Of a DNA stretch of 64,000 bases, positions 1-8,836 are shown one piece after another. Numbering within the stretch: position 1 is the stretch's first letter; the number at the start of each line of letters is the position of its first letter. The notes beneath the pieces were generated by a model. The model searched no databases and was not told where the DNA came from. It saw only the letters and a list, made by a program, of their open reading frames with translations. The DNA is from Pseudomonas sp. MH9.2. GTDB lineage: Bacteria > Pseudomonadota > Gammaproteobacteria > Pseudomonadales > Pseudomonadaceae. The stretch covers positions 3,128,501 to 3,192,500 of the forward strand of contig NZ_CP133784.1 in NCBI RefSeq assembly GCF_034353875.1. The letters run 5' to 3'. The translations under genes and the position numbers were made by a program.

Positions 1-756
1 TAAGGCACGAAGGTCGGTGGCTTTCTGGCGTAGCCACCAGGCGCACAAAGGCCGTGCATTTTCCTGCTGCACACGCAGGGCTTTTTGCGCGTCCTTTTCA
101 TTGTCGATGGGCGAACCCGGGGTGAAGAGTTGAGTGGCCGCCTGTTTCACCTGGGCGAGCGCCGCGCCCATCGCCCCTGGCTCAGGCTGGTTACTCGCTG
201 CGCGCTGCACCATGGCTGCCAGTCGTCGCCGGATTGGCAACAACAACGGGGCGTCATTGCCCAACTGCAGCGTCAGCAGGGCATCCAGGCCCTCAAAGTG
301 TTCAACCAGACGCCTGAACAGGGACAACTGCTCTTTAATCGGCACGCTCTCTGCCAACACCTGCTCAAGACGCGGCAACAACCAATTGAAGGCGGCTACG
401 CGGGTACGCGATTTGAGCGGGTGCAAGCACTCCCAGTGGTCTTTGCAAAGGTGATGAAGCAGGCCGAACCCCGCCAATAAGCCTGCAAACGAATTTTTTT
501 GGTACAGTGCCCACGCCAGCCAAACCGCCACACGCAGGTCTTTGGAGTGATCACGCAAGATCAACTCGCTGTCATCAAGGATTTTTTGCCAGTCGATTCG
601 GCTGTTCTCATGCAGCGAATGGGCCTTGCCCAGCTCACTTTCCACCGCCTCGTATTCGTTGGAAAAACGAATATCATCCCCGGCGAAGTGCTCCTTGGAG
701 ATGGGGGTCCTGGCAAGATCCAGGTAACGGGCAGACAACTCAAGCGAGTAAGTCAT
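1..756 (-). CDS. tssA: Type VI secretion protein TssA, N-terminal part (runs off window)
   Basis: The minus-strand frame is open from an ATG at 756 to base 1, giving 252 residues with no stop. The start is MTYSLELSARYLDLA. The segment from about residue 20 to 125, with DDIRFSNEYEAVE, IDWQKILDDSELIL and SKDLRVAVWLAWAL, then W..CLHPLKSRTR, matches the ImpA_N domain of TssA/VasJ-type proteins. TssA caps the T6SS baseplate and sheath during tail assembly in the cytoplasm. The rest of the gene, and any T6SS operon, would lie left of the window. It sits outside the Tn7-like element and beyond a second transposon end, so it is either host chromosome or cargo of an older element. The family assignment is from recognised residues, not a search. 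Confidence 0.8.
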   Translation of the reverse strand, partial: MTYSLELSARYLDLARTPISKEHFAGDDIRFSNEYEAVESELGKAHSLHENSRIDWQKILDDSELILRDHSKDLRVAVWLAWALYQKNSFAGLLAGFGLLHHLCKDHWECLHPLKSRTRVAAFNWLLPRLEQVLAESVPIKEQLSLFRRLVEHFEGLDALLTLQLGNDAPLLLPIRRRLAAMVQRAASNQPEPGAMGAALAQVKQAATQLFTPGSPIDNEKDAQKALRVQQENARPLCAWWLRQKATDLRAL

Positions 757-1390
757 CCGAGGCACGCACTGTCTGCACAATACGGAACGCACATCAATGC
801 ATGAGTACCTAATGCAGGTGCGCTAAACCAACTCCATGCGGGCGTGCAGAGCACAATCCTTTTATCGCACACCATAATCAGCTACCTCGGACAATGGCGG
901 CGATCTTAAGAGGAGACAGTCTCTGCGTATGTAGGAAAACGCCACCGCGCCTTACAGAAACGTCTGAGAGAATAGTGGCCGGTTTCTTACCTCAAACTTC
1001 GCACATTTAAGCTCGCAAAAGTTTGTAGGAAGTTTCCCTCATGTAAGTCGGAAACTAGAGATTATTAAATGGCCTAAATAACGTTTAATATTATATTCAG
1101 GCACTGTTTGTTCTAGCCGTAACAATGACTTTTATCACTAATACAACGTGATGCTATTAAACTGATCGATATTACGATGCACTTTCGTCTGGTACTTTTC
1201 TTTGTGCCGGTGGCATCGTGCACGTTTGGGTATGAGATGAGTGCTCGCGCTCAGTCCAGCCGCCCGCGCCCGAATGAAAATTCGGGCTATTGGGGCCAAA
1301 TCTTGGCAAAGATGTGCGGGGAAGGCGTACTGCCCCCAAGGGAGCAACATCCGGAAGATGAGCGCTGATCAGAACAAGATCAGCGTTCTG
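757..1390. other. Non-coding stretch upstream of tssA
   Basis: No convincing gene is seen. The segment 1038-1140 is AT-rich and could hold the tssA promoter, which would read leftward. Short open frames at 1177-1368 and 1138-1350 lie on opposite strands of the same bases and resemble nothing known. Confidence 0.4.
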
Positions 1391-1509
1391 CGACAGTCTT
1401 TCAATTGCAAACTAAGAGGTTGCTGTGAGCGCCAGGAGGGACGCCCGCGCGTCATTCCTCCTAGTGCGACAGTTTTTTACTCAGCGACAGTTTTTATTGT
1501 CTATAACCA
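1391..1509. repeat. Right end of a second, diverged Tn7-like element (solo or outer end)
   Basis: Three CGACAG-type sites in the same orientation start at 1391 (CGACAGTCTTTCAATT), 1467 (CGACAGTTTTTTAC) and 1485 (CGACAGTTTTTATTG), followed by TATAACCA ending at 1509. The last two are 18 bp apart, as the two sites of the glmS-proximal end of the intact element are 20 bp apart. Read inward on the minus strand, the tip TGGTTATAGACAATAAAAAC aligns base for base with the tips of the intact element. The site cores differ (AAAACTGTCG against AAGTCTGTCG), so this belongs to another element. Its partner end and any tns genes would be left of the window. Confidence 0.7.
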
Positions 1510-1513
1510 CGGT

Positions 1514-1650
1514 TGATCCTACTGAATAAAGTCTGTCGGATCGAGCCCAGCAATTACAGGGGCTAGCCTGCGGGCTGATCAGAAATAAAGTCTGTCGCAA
1601 CACCAATTTTGTGAGCTGTTGCCGTTCGACCTACTAAATAAAGTCTGTCG
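1514..1650. repeat. Left end of the Tn7-like element: three TnsB-type sites
   Basis: Copies of AATAAAGTCTGTCG lie at 1525-1538, 1584-1597 and 1637-1650, all in plus orientation. The first and third are both preceded by CCTACT. Three widely spaced sites at the left end is the Tn7 arrangement, and Tn7 itself has the core ACAATAAAGTCT. Function is inferred from this arrangement. Confidence 0.85.
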
Positions 1651-1860
1651 TAAACTTACAACGTATTGATTTTAAATATTTTTTCCATCTAAAAACAGCT
1701 AATGCGCCGAGCGCAAGCACAATGGAGCTACCACGGTCGAGAATCCCTCAGGCCGTCGGGTGCCCGATGGAGAGGCCACTCCTTTTGAAAGCAACGCACC
1801 TCTTATATTGCACTGCCATAACGGGCCGGGGATGAGTACCTTTCAGGTGATATTAGAGAT

Positions 1861-2236
1861 ACGTCAATTCTGGGTTGTGTCTGGGCCTACAGCAGCACGC
1901 AATTCTCGGCACTCAAGGCCGTGGTCTACGACTTCAGCTCGAGCTGTGCCGGCGAATATGCGCGTAACTTCCTAGGCACGTGGAACGGCAAGCTGGTCTG
2001 CGATGACTTCGCGGGTTACAAGGCCGGTTTCGAGCTGGGCATTACTGAAATAGGCTGCATGGCGCATGCCCGTCGCAATTTCTCTGATCTGCACATGGCC
2101 ATGCGGAGCAGGCGCTTCATTCGATTGGCGGTCTCTACGACGTCGAGCAACATGCCAAAGAAATGAGCGAATAAGACAGTTGGCGACTACGCCATGTACC
2201 GAAGCTGCGAGCAAGTGAGATCGAGCATTGCTGCCG
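1861..2236 (+). pseudogene. IS66-family transposase fragment
   Basis: The plus frame gives VWAYSSTQFSALKAVVYDF, then the run VCDDFAGYKAGFELGIT and GCMAHARRNF, which is the core of the IS66 TnpC transposase (part of the DDE domain). After about 2110 the reading moves to another frame, giving QALHSIGGLYDVEQHAKEMSE and a stop. Both ends of the protein and the accessory IS66 genes are missing. It is an old relic next to the transposon's left end. Confidence 0.75.
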
Positions 2237-2574
2237 CATCGGTTGACGCCTAATCCCGCGTAATTGTCCGCTTTTGGCCAACTTCTGCCGGTCACGGCCA
2301 CCCAGTTTGCTAGTCAAATCCAGTGAAAACGAGTGGTCAAGTCGAATGCAAATGAATGGGCAAGTGGAGTGCGATTACCCAGCTAGCGTCTAGTCGGTTC
2401 AATGCTGCCCCTTGCCTTGATGCTTCCTCTGAAAACCCAAACACATTCCGATACCGTTGGCCTTGCTGCCGATCCATACGCCAGTAGGAGAAACCCATAT
2501 CGAGGCGGGCTCTTACTTGGGGCCAGAAGTAAACGTCATCCAAAGCGAAAATGGAAATGAACAAGGAAGGGCTT
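2237..2574. other. Non-coding stretch with transposon-end scraps
   Basis: No gene is supported. The piece around 2266-2300 (cttttggccaacttctgccg) resembles the decayed IS1182/MITE end sequences found further right in the element. The piece at 2323-2376 is the first copy of the repeat listed separately. Confidence 0.4.
2323..2376. repeat. Iterated repeat, copy 1 (second copy at 4100-4180)
   Basis: About 50 bases, with units AACGAGTGGTCAAGTCGAAT and AAATGAATGGGCAAGTG, recur in the same orientation at 4100-4180. The second copy has one further unit, CGCGTGGTCAGGTTGGGTG. Units of about 25 bp iterated in tandem resemble the multiply repeated ends of IS21-family elements. No IS21 gene is present, so identity is not proven. 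The two copies bracket the nuclease-like gene and the GNAT scrap. Confidence 0.5.
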
Positions 2575-3771
2575 TCAATCAAAATCAAATCTTGGTGGCG
2601 GTATGTTCACCCTGACCTTGCGGATCTGACTTGCAATGAAACGTGCATCTTGCAATAGCCGCTGCCCTGGAATGTACCAAGGCGGTGTTTCCGTGTTGCT
2701 GTCGGAAAAATTGTAGTATCGGGTACTCTCGTCCGTATCCCAGACGGACATTTCCTCATAGTGGAATTCTTTCTGCCCGTATGAAAAAAAATGCTCATGA
2801 TCGAGATTACGGACCAGGCGTTCGATCATGCCCTCGAGTCGGTTCAGGTATTTGTACGCTTCAATTCGCGCCTGAAAAGTTACGATGTGGTTGAGCGCTT
2901 TAAGTCCGTTGCGCTTGCTGACACCATCCAAACTCTCGCACTGTGCTAACGAGGGTCTGACCGCTCGCGCCATGTCCCGCGTTTGACCCATGAGTTCGAG
3001 AAACTCCCTCATTCCAAAGATTGTTGAGGAAGCAACTTTCTCTGTTTCGCCCAGCGAGGCAATAGCGATGGCATCCAACGATTGAGTAAGAACATTGATC
3101 GCATCCAGGACTCTGGGAGATTTTCCGCCCCCACCCGGGGGCAACGAACACCCTAAGGTGCTGGCGGCGCCGATCACGGTCTTGAGATCTACACCGTTTA
3201 AGTTGTGGTATTGCGGGTGGGCCAAGTGAAAACCCCACTTCCATGCCAAGAATAAATCGGTACACAGAATCGCTCTGATCTCCGGCCAGTTCAGCAAATA
3301 CAGCTTTGGGAGTCGTACCGCGGGCAGCATGGGAGGCACCTGTCCGGGATGTTTATCATCCTCTAAGGCAGAATTGTGCTGTGTCACGAATTTGCTCACC
3401 TGTTGGTTTGTTTCCTCGAGTGACGTGACTATGAAATGCGCACTTAGAGGCGCGTGGTAGCCTTCCAAGGCTCGAAGCTCTTTTTGAAGATGTGCTAGAT
3501 TGAATTTTTCGACCCGCTTGCATTGCATTGTCGCGGGTGAAAAATGGTCGAAAATATCCACGCCGTTCTGGGTGTCACCGTTTTTTCCGTATCCCGACGA
3601 CACCCAGTAATTGACAGTCGGGCGACGACCTATGCTGTATTTGTGTTGCACTAACGGAAAAGCGTCCACGCAGAAACTCTGGAATTCTTGCCATGTGCTT
3701 GGTGGCGTAATACCACGGGTTTGGTCCGAAGCTGCTGTGAGCAGTGTATTCATGGCTATGTTTCCATCCAT
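2575..3771 (-). CDS. Putative PD-(D/E)xK nuclease-like defence protein of unknown family
   Basis: I do not recognise a named family. The frame stays open up to a GTG at 3828. I prefer the ATG at 3771, or the one at 3753, giving about 398 residues. In the N-terminal third, NGVDIFDHFSPATMQCKR has the spacing of a restriction-endonuclease core (D...QxK), as in Mrr-like and other phage-defence nuclease domains. An acidic residue in DIFDH and the lysine of QCKR would be catalytic. The remainder is helical-looking and ends with the basic tail RKVRVNIPPPRFDFD. There are no membrane segments. It is a single gene at the edge of a defence island, flanked by direct repeats, so it may be a separate one-gene module. 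The nuclease role is inference. Confidence 0.6.
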   Translation of the reverse strand: MDGNIAMNTLLTAASDQTRGITPPSTWQEFQSFCVDAFPLVQHKYSIGRRPTVNYWVSSGYGKNGDTQNGVDIFDHFSPATMQCKRVEKFNLAHLQKELRALEGYHAPLSAHFIVTSLEETNQQVSKFVTQHNSALEDDKHPGQVPPMLPAVRLPKLYLLNWPEIRAILCTDLFLAWKWGFHLAHPQYHNLNGVDLKTVIGAASTLGCSLPPGGGGKSPRVLDAINVLTQSLDAIAIASLGETEKVASSTIFGMREFLELMGQTRDMARAVRPSLAQCESLDGVSKRNGLKALNHIVTFQARIEAYKYLNRLEGMIERLVRNLDHEHFFSYGQKEFHYEEMSVWDTDESTRYYNFSDSNTETPPWYIPGQRLLQDARFIASQIRKVRVNIPPPRFDFD

Positions 3772-3839
3772 GGTGTGAGAACGTTGGCCCAATAATGGCC
3801 CAATAGTGGCGCTGTAGGTTATCAGCACTTTGTCTGACT

Positions 3840-3960
3840 AAGAGCCCAGTGCATGACTTCTTTCTATAGCTGCCTGAATGAGCGCTTTGCCGACCCCCTG
3901 CCCCCGGGCAACCGCGTGAGCGCGGACGGTCATTGCGTGCGGCATCACGACTGAAAACAC
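3840..3960 (-). pseudogene. C-terminal scrap of a GNAT acetyltransferase
   Basis: The minus strand reads MTVRAHAVARGQGVGKALIQ then AAIERSHALGS and a stop at 3840-3842. The run RGQGVGKALIQAA is the acetyl-CoA-binding motif A of GNAT N-acetyltransferases. No N-terminal part is found upstream, so this is a remnant. Confidence 0.5.
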
Positions 3961-4323
3961 TCATTCGGCATGTCGAACATGGGCAGTCGCAACGACTTGA
4001 TTGAGGCCGTAAAGCCGTTTGGTTAAGACCAGGTGGCAACGCTAAAGCAGCGACCGCACAGAGTGGTTACCTTGGCGTGCGGCGGGCTGGAGTCCGATGC
4101 AAACGACTGATCAAGTCGAATTCAAATGAGTGGGCAAGTGCATTGCCAACGCGTGGTCAGGTTGGGTGCAATTAACCATCCCGTACTGATAATCGTCTTA
4201 CCCTGCTCGAATCGAGAACCGCTCCGGACTATTTAGTACGTTACGCTACCATTCCACCCCTCGGTCAAAAGCCGAAAATAGCTTACATCAACTGGGTTTT
4301 TCGTTGCCGTCGGGGGATTGCGG
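3961..4323. other. Non-coding stretch between the GNAT scrap and the cysteine hydrolase gene
   Basis: It holds the second copy of the iterated repeat (4100-4180) and otherwise no gene I can support. As the 3' side of the Gabija-linked operon it may hold that operon's end, but no clear terminator hairpin was seen. Confidence 0.4.
4100..4180. repeat. Iterated repeat, copy 2
   Basis: Same-orientation copy of the repeat at 2323-2376, with an extra third unit. See that entry. Confidence 0.5.
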
Positions 4324-5676
4324 CTAGAAAGGCTTCATTGGTTCGTCAACGGAGCGGATATGAAAGCAGTCATCGCAAAGTCGACACGTCCCAGGTCCAG
4401 CCGGTGGGAGACTCAAGAGGACATAATCGCAGACGGGTTCGTCTGCACAGATAGTGCACACATCCAAACTTCCCGCTACCCGGATGGCCGCTTCCGTCAT
4501 CGCAGCCTGCTTTGGGTCCCACTCGCGCAGCGAAGCGAACCATTCTGGCGTGTGCGGACGAAGCAGAGTGCGAGGCTCCGGCTCAAGCAGCCCCTTACGC
4601 TCAAGCCAAGTAGTTGCCGCCCTAATGCGACGAGCATGTAGCTGTGTCAAAAGCTCGTACAGCTCTATCTTCAGAGCGAAATATTGGCGCGGATGCAATG
4701 CGTTCACGGTCACGTAGCCCGCATGGTTCAGGACAAAACGGTTTTGCCCTAACTTCTCGCTTGCCAGCAGCTCTTCACAGTATCTCTGCTTGTACTCCGC
4801 ACAGCTTTCGGATCCCTCCATGAAGGAGACGTGATACTGCCAAGCATTCCTTTCAAACTCATCCTTCCACAGTTCCAGATACCTTGAAGTTCTCAGAGCT
4901 TGTACTAGGTGATCATCTGCCTCCTGATGGTCCACTAGGTATGCATCAATGTCGTTGAGTGATTCAATCTCAGAGGACAGCTTTCGGGCTTCCCGAAGCA
5001 AGGCATTGGTTGAATCCCGCATAGCCTGAACGTGGTCAATATCTTCACGCCAGCGAGCCTCTTCTTCCGCATTGAGATCTCTCAGCACATTAGGAACCTC
5101 AAAAAGCGCGGCGCTATTCAGTAACTCCCCTGGATGGCAAAAGTCAGCATCCGGCACTAGGTTTGCACCGGCCCTATGATAAGCCTGCGCGACCAATCGC
5201 GAGCAGAACTGCCTCCGACCGGCCACAAAACCAGCCAACACGCTCTTGGCGGCGCCGATCTTGGTGTATCGAGTACCAACCGCAGCTCTGGCGAAGGTGA
5301 TAACAGAGTGCAGTTGGTCAGTAGTCAGGGGCACAATCGGTCGAAGAACGTGCCCAGCGCAGCCTGGCTCAAGTATCATCCGCTCGAGATTGCGTGCATG
5401 AACACCGTCACCAGTAGAATCGATCACACTCGACTTCCCCACACAAATCATAGCGTGAGAGATGTCCGCGCCGATGGCCTTACGGATCGTTTTGCTCATG
5501 GGTTCGGGCGTGGTTGTCAGTACAATATCGCCGAGCTGGATGAGGTCGGAGGCGAACACCCGAGGCCTCAGTTCCAATTCATTCATCTCGCCTTCCATAT
5601 TGAATATTGCTCCTGTGCAAGTACTGAACGATGGATATTGGTGACCGATCCGAGATGTCCAAAACTGAATAGGCAT
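4324..5676 (-). CDS. NlpC/P60 (YiiX/YebB)-like cysteine hydrolase with C-terminal zinc-finger-like tail, coupled to Gabija
   Basis: A frame of 450 residues. Residues about 45-180 look like a permuted papain-like NlpC/P60 domain: GDIVLTTT at the start, a histidine in DISHAMICVG and a cysteine in RRQFCSRLVAQAYHRAG, the usual catalytic pair. A helical middle follows. The last 60 residues carry CTIC...C and CRLCDDC, which could bind zinc. The ATG at 5676 directly follows the gajB stop (TGAATG), suggesting translational coupling. Internal starts (MEGEMNELEL, near 5598) are possible. Such hydrolases cut peptide, amide or lipid ester bonds. The substrate here is unknown. Gabija is normally two genes, so this looks like an accessory third gene of the operon, which is inference from spacing. 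Confidence 0.7.
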   Translation of the reverse strand: MPIQFWTSRIGHQYPSFSTCTGAIFNMEGEMNELELRPRVFASDLIQLGDIVLTTTPEPMSKTIRKAIGADISHAMICVGKSSVIDSTGDGVHARNLERMILEPGCAGHVLRPIVPLTTDQLHSVITFARAAVGTRYTKIGAAKSVLAGFVAGRRQFCSRLVAQAYHRAGANLVPDADFCHPGELLNSAALFEVPNVLRDLNAEEEARWREDIDHVQAMRDSTNALLREARKLSSEIESLNDIDAYLVDHQEADDHLVQALRTSRYLELWKDEFERNAWQYHVSFMEGSESCAEYKQRYCEELLASEKLGQNRFVLNHAGYVTVNALHPRQYFALKIELYELLTQLHARRIRAATTWLERKGLLEPEPRTLLRPHTPEWFASLREWDPKQAAMTEAAIRVAGSLDVCTICADEPVCDYVLLSLPPAGPGTCRLCDDCFHIRSVDEPMKPF

Positions 5677-7107
5677 TCAAGCAGGTAGATGCCGAGCTGT
5701 CCCGATGATGGTGAGAGATTTCGCTCCTCGGGTCATTGCGACGTACAAATCCTTCGCATCAAGCGAGTCGGCATCAAGAATGACGGCGTGGTCATACTCA
5801 AGGCCCTTGACCAGCAATGTGGTTCCAATCAGCTTACGATGGCTGATCGGCCGCCCCGAATGCCTCATCTCGCGCTGGTAAAGAATACCGGCCTCCACGA
5901 GCGTCGCGGCTTGGCCATCAACATGAATCTTGAGCACGCTCAAGAAACGATAGAGTAAGTCACGGCGATAGGCTGAAGTTTCAGGGTTGCTCTTCAAGGT
6001 TTGAAAGAATGCCTTGAGATAGCTGCTCGACGGGTCAGACAAATAGTCATTCGCCGCCTGGAGTACCAGCGGATATTTGGTAGTTTGGCGAAGCTTGGTC
6101 ACCTCGCCTCGTCTTGTGCCTGCCGTTAGCGTGCCAGGTACGCCTGTGAAGCATTTCATCGCAAACGTTACGGCGAGCAGAAAGCCATCCTGAGCGCTTT
6201 TTACAGCCCCAAGCTTTTTGAGGAATAAGTGCAGATCTTTCCCTTCGATTTCCTCGATTGACGAAAAGCGTCCGGCCATGGATTTCGCCAAGAGATGCGT
6301 TTTGTTCTTGGACTGCTGATCGCCACCGTGCAGGGCGATGACGCTCTCATTATGGTTCAACAGCCCACAGAGAGCTGAGTACTGTTTAGCGGCTAGATAC
6401 TCGGGCTGAGAGTGAACACTAATTACGCTCGGTGGCAGTTTGGCCAGAAGGTCAATCTTTTGGCCGAGCTCAATCTTTCGCCTTGCCTCTTTTAGCCACT
6501 CGCCAAGGGCTGGACTCTTCGCGTTGATCCACCGCCAAGGGACCTCCAGCTGTCCCAAGCAAACAAATTCGGGGTAGATGCTGGCTTCCCAATCAACGGG
6601 CTTGCCGTCGTCAAAATCGAATATGGCTTGCAGGGGATCGCCCAAGAGTCGACTTGGAAGAAATTCTGCCAGGCTGCAGACCAAGTCATGCTGCAAGTCC
6701 GAGCAGTCCTGGTACTCGTCGACGTAAAGACCTATATAGCTGGACGACACGGCATCGCGAATAAACCTTTTCTCCAGCAAACGGGAGCAGCACTCGTACA
6801 ATTTATTCCACTGTTTGCTGGTCGGGTTTTCAATTTTCCACCCTGATGCCTTCGGGTATGCCAGACAGATTCGAAGTGCCCAACTAGCGATCGTATCGAC
6901 CTGGTACTGGGAAGCACGAACGCCCAAGTACGCCATTTTGGTTTTAATCGAGTTCACGCCGGCAAAAGTGTGCGTCAGGATAAGCTGTCGGCCACTGGAC
7001 GCTCGCACCGCCATCGCAATGAGATGGGTCTTTCCAAACCCAGCAGGCGCGATCACATAGCCTTTGGTGATGCAGTCGTTGAGCTTGATTGCGAGATCGT
7101 CAGACAC
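5677..7107 (-). CDS. gajB: Gabija protein GajB, UvrD-like helicase
   Basis: A superfamily-1 helicase of 476 residues if it starts at the GTG at 7107. That GTG overlaps the gajA stop (GTGTCTGA), which favours it over the longer open frame reaching 7263. Visible motifs are Walker A APAGFGKTHLI near the N-terminus, Walker B LYVDEYQDCS, a motif around GLEYDHAVILDADSL and motif VI LYVAMTRGAKSLTIIG. In Gabija, GajB senses or processes DNA ends and works in complex with GajA to cut phage DNA. It is the middle gene of gajA-gajB-hydrolase. About 90 bp of this gene recur as a relic near 14.7 kb. Confidence 0.9.
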   Translation of the reverse strand: MSDDLAIKLNDCITKGYVIAPAGFGKTHLIAMAVRASSGRQLILTHTFAGVNSIKTKMAYLGVRASQYQVDTIASWALRICLAYPKASGWKIENPTSKQWNKLYECCSRLLEKRFIRDAVSSSYIGLYVDEYQDCSDLQHDLVCSLAEFLPSRLLGDPLQAIFDFDDGKPVDWEASIYPEFVCLGQLEVPWRWINAKSPALGEWLKEARRKIELGQKIDLLAKLPPSVISVHSQPEYLAAKQYSALCGLLNHNESVIALHGGDQQSKNKTHLLAKSMAGRFSSIEEIEGKDLHLFLKKLGAVKSAQDGFLLAVTFAMKCFTGVPGTLTAGTRRGEVTKLRQTTKYPLVLQAANDYLSDPSSSYLKAFFQTLKSNPETSAYRRDLLYRFLSVLKIHVDGQAATLVEAGILYQREMRHSGRPISHRKLIGTTLLVKGLEYDHAVILDADSLDAKDLYVAMTRGAKSLTIIGTARHLPA

Positions 7108-8836
7108 GCTCTGCCCACTCCCAAAGTTTTCCCAACTCCAAGGCGAGATTCGTTTTTCCAAACACCGGATCCTTGAACGCCGGGGACACTGTCTTAAACC
7201 ACAAGTCGCCTCTGGTCGTGTCCTTAAACCAACCCGCGTTTTTGTTCTTGGCTGCAGCACCAATGGCAGCCCTCAGCTTAAGGCTATCTGGCCACGCGCC
7301 CAGGTCTTCGGGAAGCGCTTCCTGATACTGGGTCCTCACTTGGTCGTACACAGGGTAGGAGAGTTCATTTTGGGCAAGCCTCAAACTGGCTAGAACATAT
7401 ACCCAAGGTAGATCCTGAAACGCCCGCTCTTCGAGGGAAAGTTGGTCGCTCCATAGGTACGTTGGAACTCCGATAGCCGCAAGATTAGCCGCATCGGCAG
7501 GTGAAAAAAGCTTTTCCGCATCGCCGTCAGCAAGTACCGACACGTCGTAGCACAGCGACTGAAAAGCCTTTGCGATACCCTTTAGATTTCCGGCACCTCT
7601 AGCATCCAGGAGCGCCACACCGTGGTATGAAAATGGGTCTCGCGCATTCTCAACTTGATGATCGTCAAACCCTCTGAGGAAGCCGACCTCGGTCGCACCC
7701 TCACACACGATGACCTTCTTCGACAAGAATGCTTCAGCGTTTGAGCGGATCTTCCCCTGAATCTCATGCTCCTCTAGACCCTTTTTGGCAGCGGAAATAA
7801 TCGTCACAACACCGCCCTTGCTGTGGACGACATGAAGGTCCTGCACTGTAAGTTCGCGAAGCACCATGGGCGAGTGAGTGGTCAGAAAATACTGCCCACG
7901 CTTGTCCTCTCTGATGTGCTTGATGAGACGTGTAATTCGATGAGGCTCCAGGCCAAACTCCAACTCATCGAACAAGGTAATGTGGCCTTCCTCCAGCCCT
8001 GCTTTCTGGATTCCGCACTGAAGCATGCGGCGAGACCCGAGACCTAACTGCCGCAACGGGATTTCGCCGTCATGCAGGGACAGGCCGCCGATTTTCAGAT
8101 TGATGGAAGCTAGGTCGAGATGTGCCTTGTATCCGTCAAGAACCGGGACACCCAACAGCTTCGCAATCTCTTGCGATTTGGTTGCTGCGGTGTCGAAATT
8201 TGTCAGGGTGACAGCCCGGTCGACATCGAGCGAACTCCTCGCGGTCCTCGATGCATTGGCCAATAGCTCGCTCAAGCTCTGCGCCGCGGTAAGCTTGGCA
8301 AGAGCAGTTCCGTTTGCCCAGGAAAGCTCTCGTTCGCTAAATACTCCGATGAGGCCCACGCCGACCTTGTTTCTGTCTACCTGTTTGAACGGCACTCCGT
8401 CAGGATTGCGATCGCACACGACTGTCCACTTCGGCTCCAGGTCCTTTTCGACGGTAAGCCGGGCGGTCAATACGCTTTCAAAATGATCATCTGGCTCGTC
8501 ATGAAGCTTCTGAGCTGCCGCGTCCCAGCCCCGTAGGTGAAGCCCGTACTTATTGAGTGCACAGAAATCCGCTGCCAAATGCCCGATTGTGATCTCAATG
8601 ACGATGGGGTCAGCGATCTTGCATTGGTAAAAATCTGAGTCGCTGAGAGCCAGATTCCACTGGGGATGGAACGTGTACCGGATGGCTTCCAGGATTGTGG
8701 ATTTTGAGGAGTCGCCCTTGCCTATGAGGCAAAAAATGTCGGCTGTTGGCACGTTCCAATCAAGCGCTTTCACCCCTCGAAAGTTCTTGATCACGATCTT
8801 TCTAATTTTCACCGACCGGTATCCTCTGAACGTCAT
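7100..8836 (-). CDS. gajA: Gabija protein GajA, OLD-family ATPase/TOPRIM nuclease
   Basis: 578 residues, the usual size for GajA. The N-terminal ABC-type ATPase shows VIKNFRGVKAL, a Walker A LIGKGDSSKSTILEAI and a Walker B-like ITLFDELEFGLEPHR followed by FLTTHSPMVL. The C-terminal TOPRIM domain shows VIVCEGATEVGFL (catalytic glutamate) and VSVLADGDAE (DxD). OLD nucleases of this kind nick DNA, and in Gabija activity is relieved when phage consumes nucleotides. First gene of the operon. The start could also be at the GTG at 8812. The stop overlaps the gajB start by 8 bases. Confidence 0.92.
   Translation of the reverse strand: MTFRGYRSVKIRKIVIKNFRGVKALDWNVPTADIFCLIGKGDSSKSTILEAIRYTFHPQWNLALSDSDFYQCKIADPIVIEITIGHLAADFCALNKYGLHLRGWDAAAQKLHDEPDDHFESVLTARLTVEKDLEPKWTVVCDRNPDGVPFKQVDRNKVGVGLIGVFSERELSWANGTALAKLTAAQSLSELLANASRTARSSLDVDRAVTLTNFDTAATKSQEIAKLLGVPVLDGYKAHLDLASINLKIGGLSLHDGEIPLRQLGLGSRRMLQCGIQKAGLEEGHITLFDELEFGLEPHRITRLIKHIREDKRGQYFLTTHSPMVLRELTVQDLHVVHSKGGVVTIISAAKKGLEEHEIQGKIRSNAEAFLSKKVIVCEGATEVGFLRGFDDHQVENARDPFSYHGVALLDARGAGNLKGIAKAFQSLCYDVSVLADGDAEKLFSPADAANLAAIGVPTYLWSDQLSLEERAFQDLPWVYVLASLRLAQNELSYPVYDQVRTQYQEALPEDLGAWPDSLKLRAAIGAAAKNKNAGWFKDTTRGDLWFKTVSPAFKDPVFGKTNLALELGKLWEWAERV

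Noticed and set aside
1138-1516. Short frames on both strands near the outer transposon end
   Set aside because: They overlap each other and the TnsB-type sites, have no ribosome sites and resemble no protein.
3575-4039. 154-residue minus-strand frame overlapping the start of the nuclease-like gene
   Set aside because: It runs out of frame through both the nuclease-like gene and the GNAT scrap and matches nothing.
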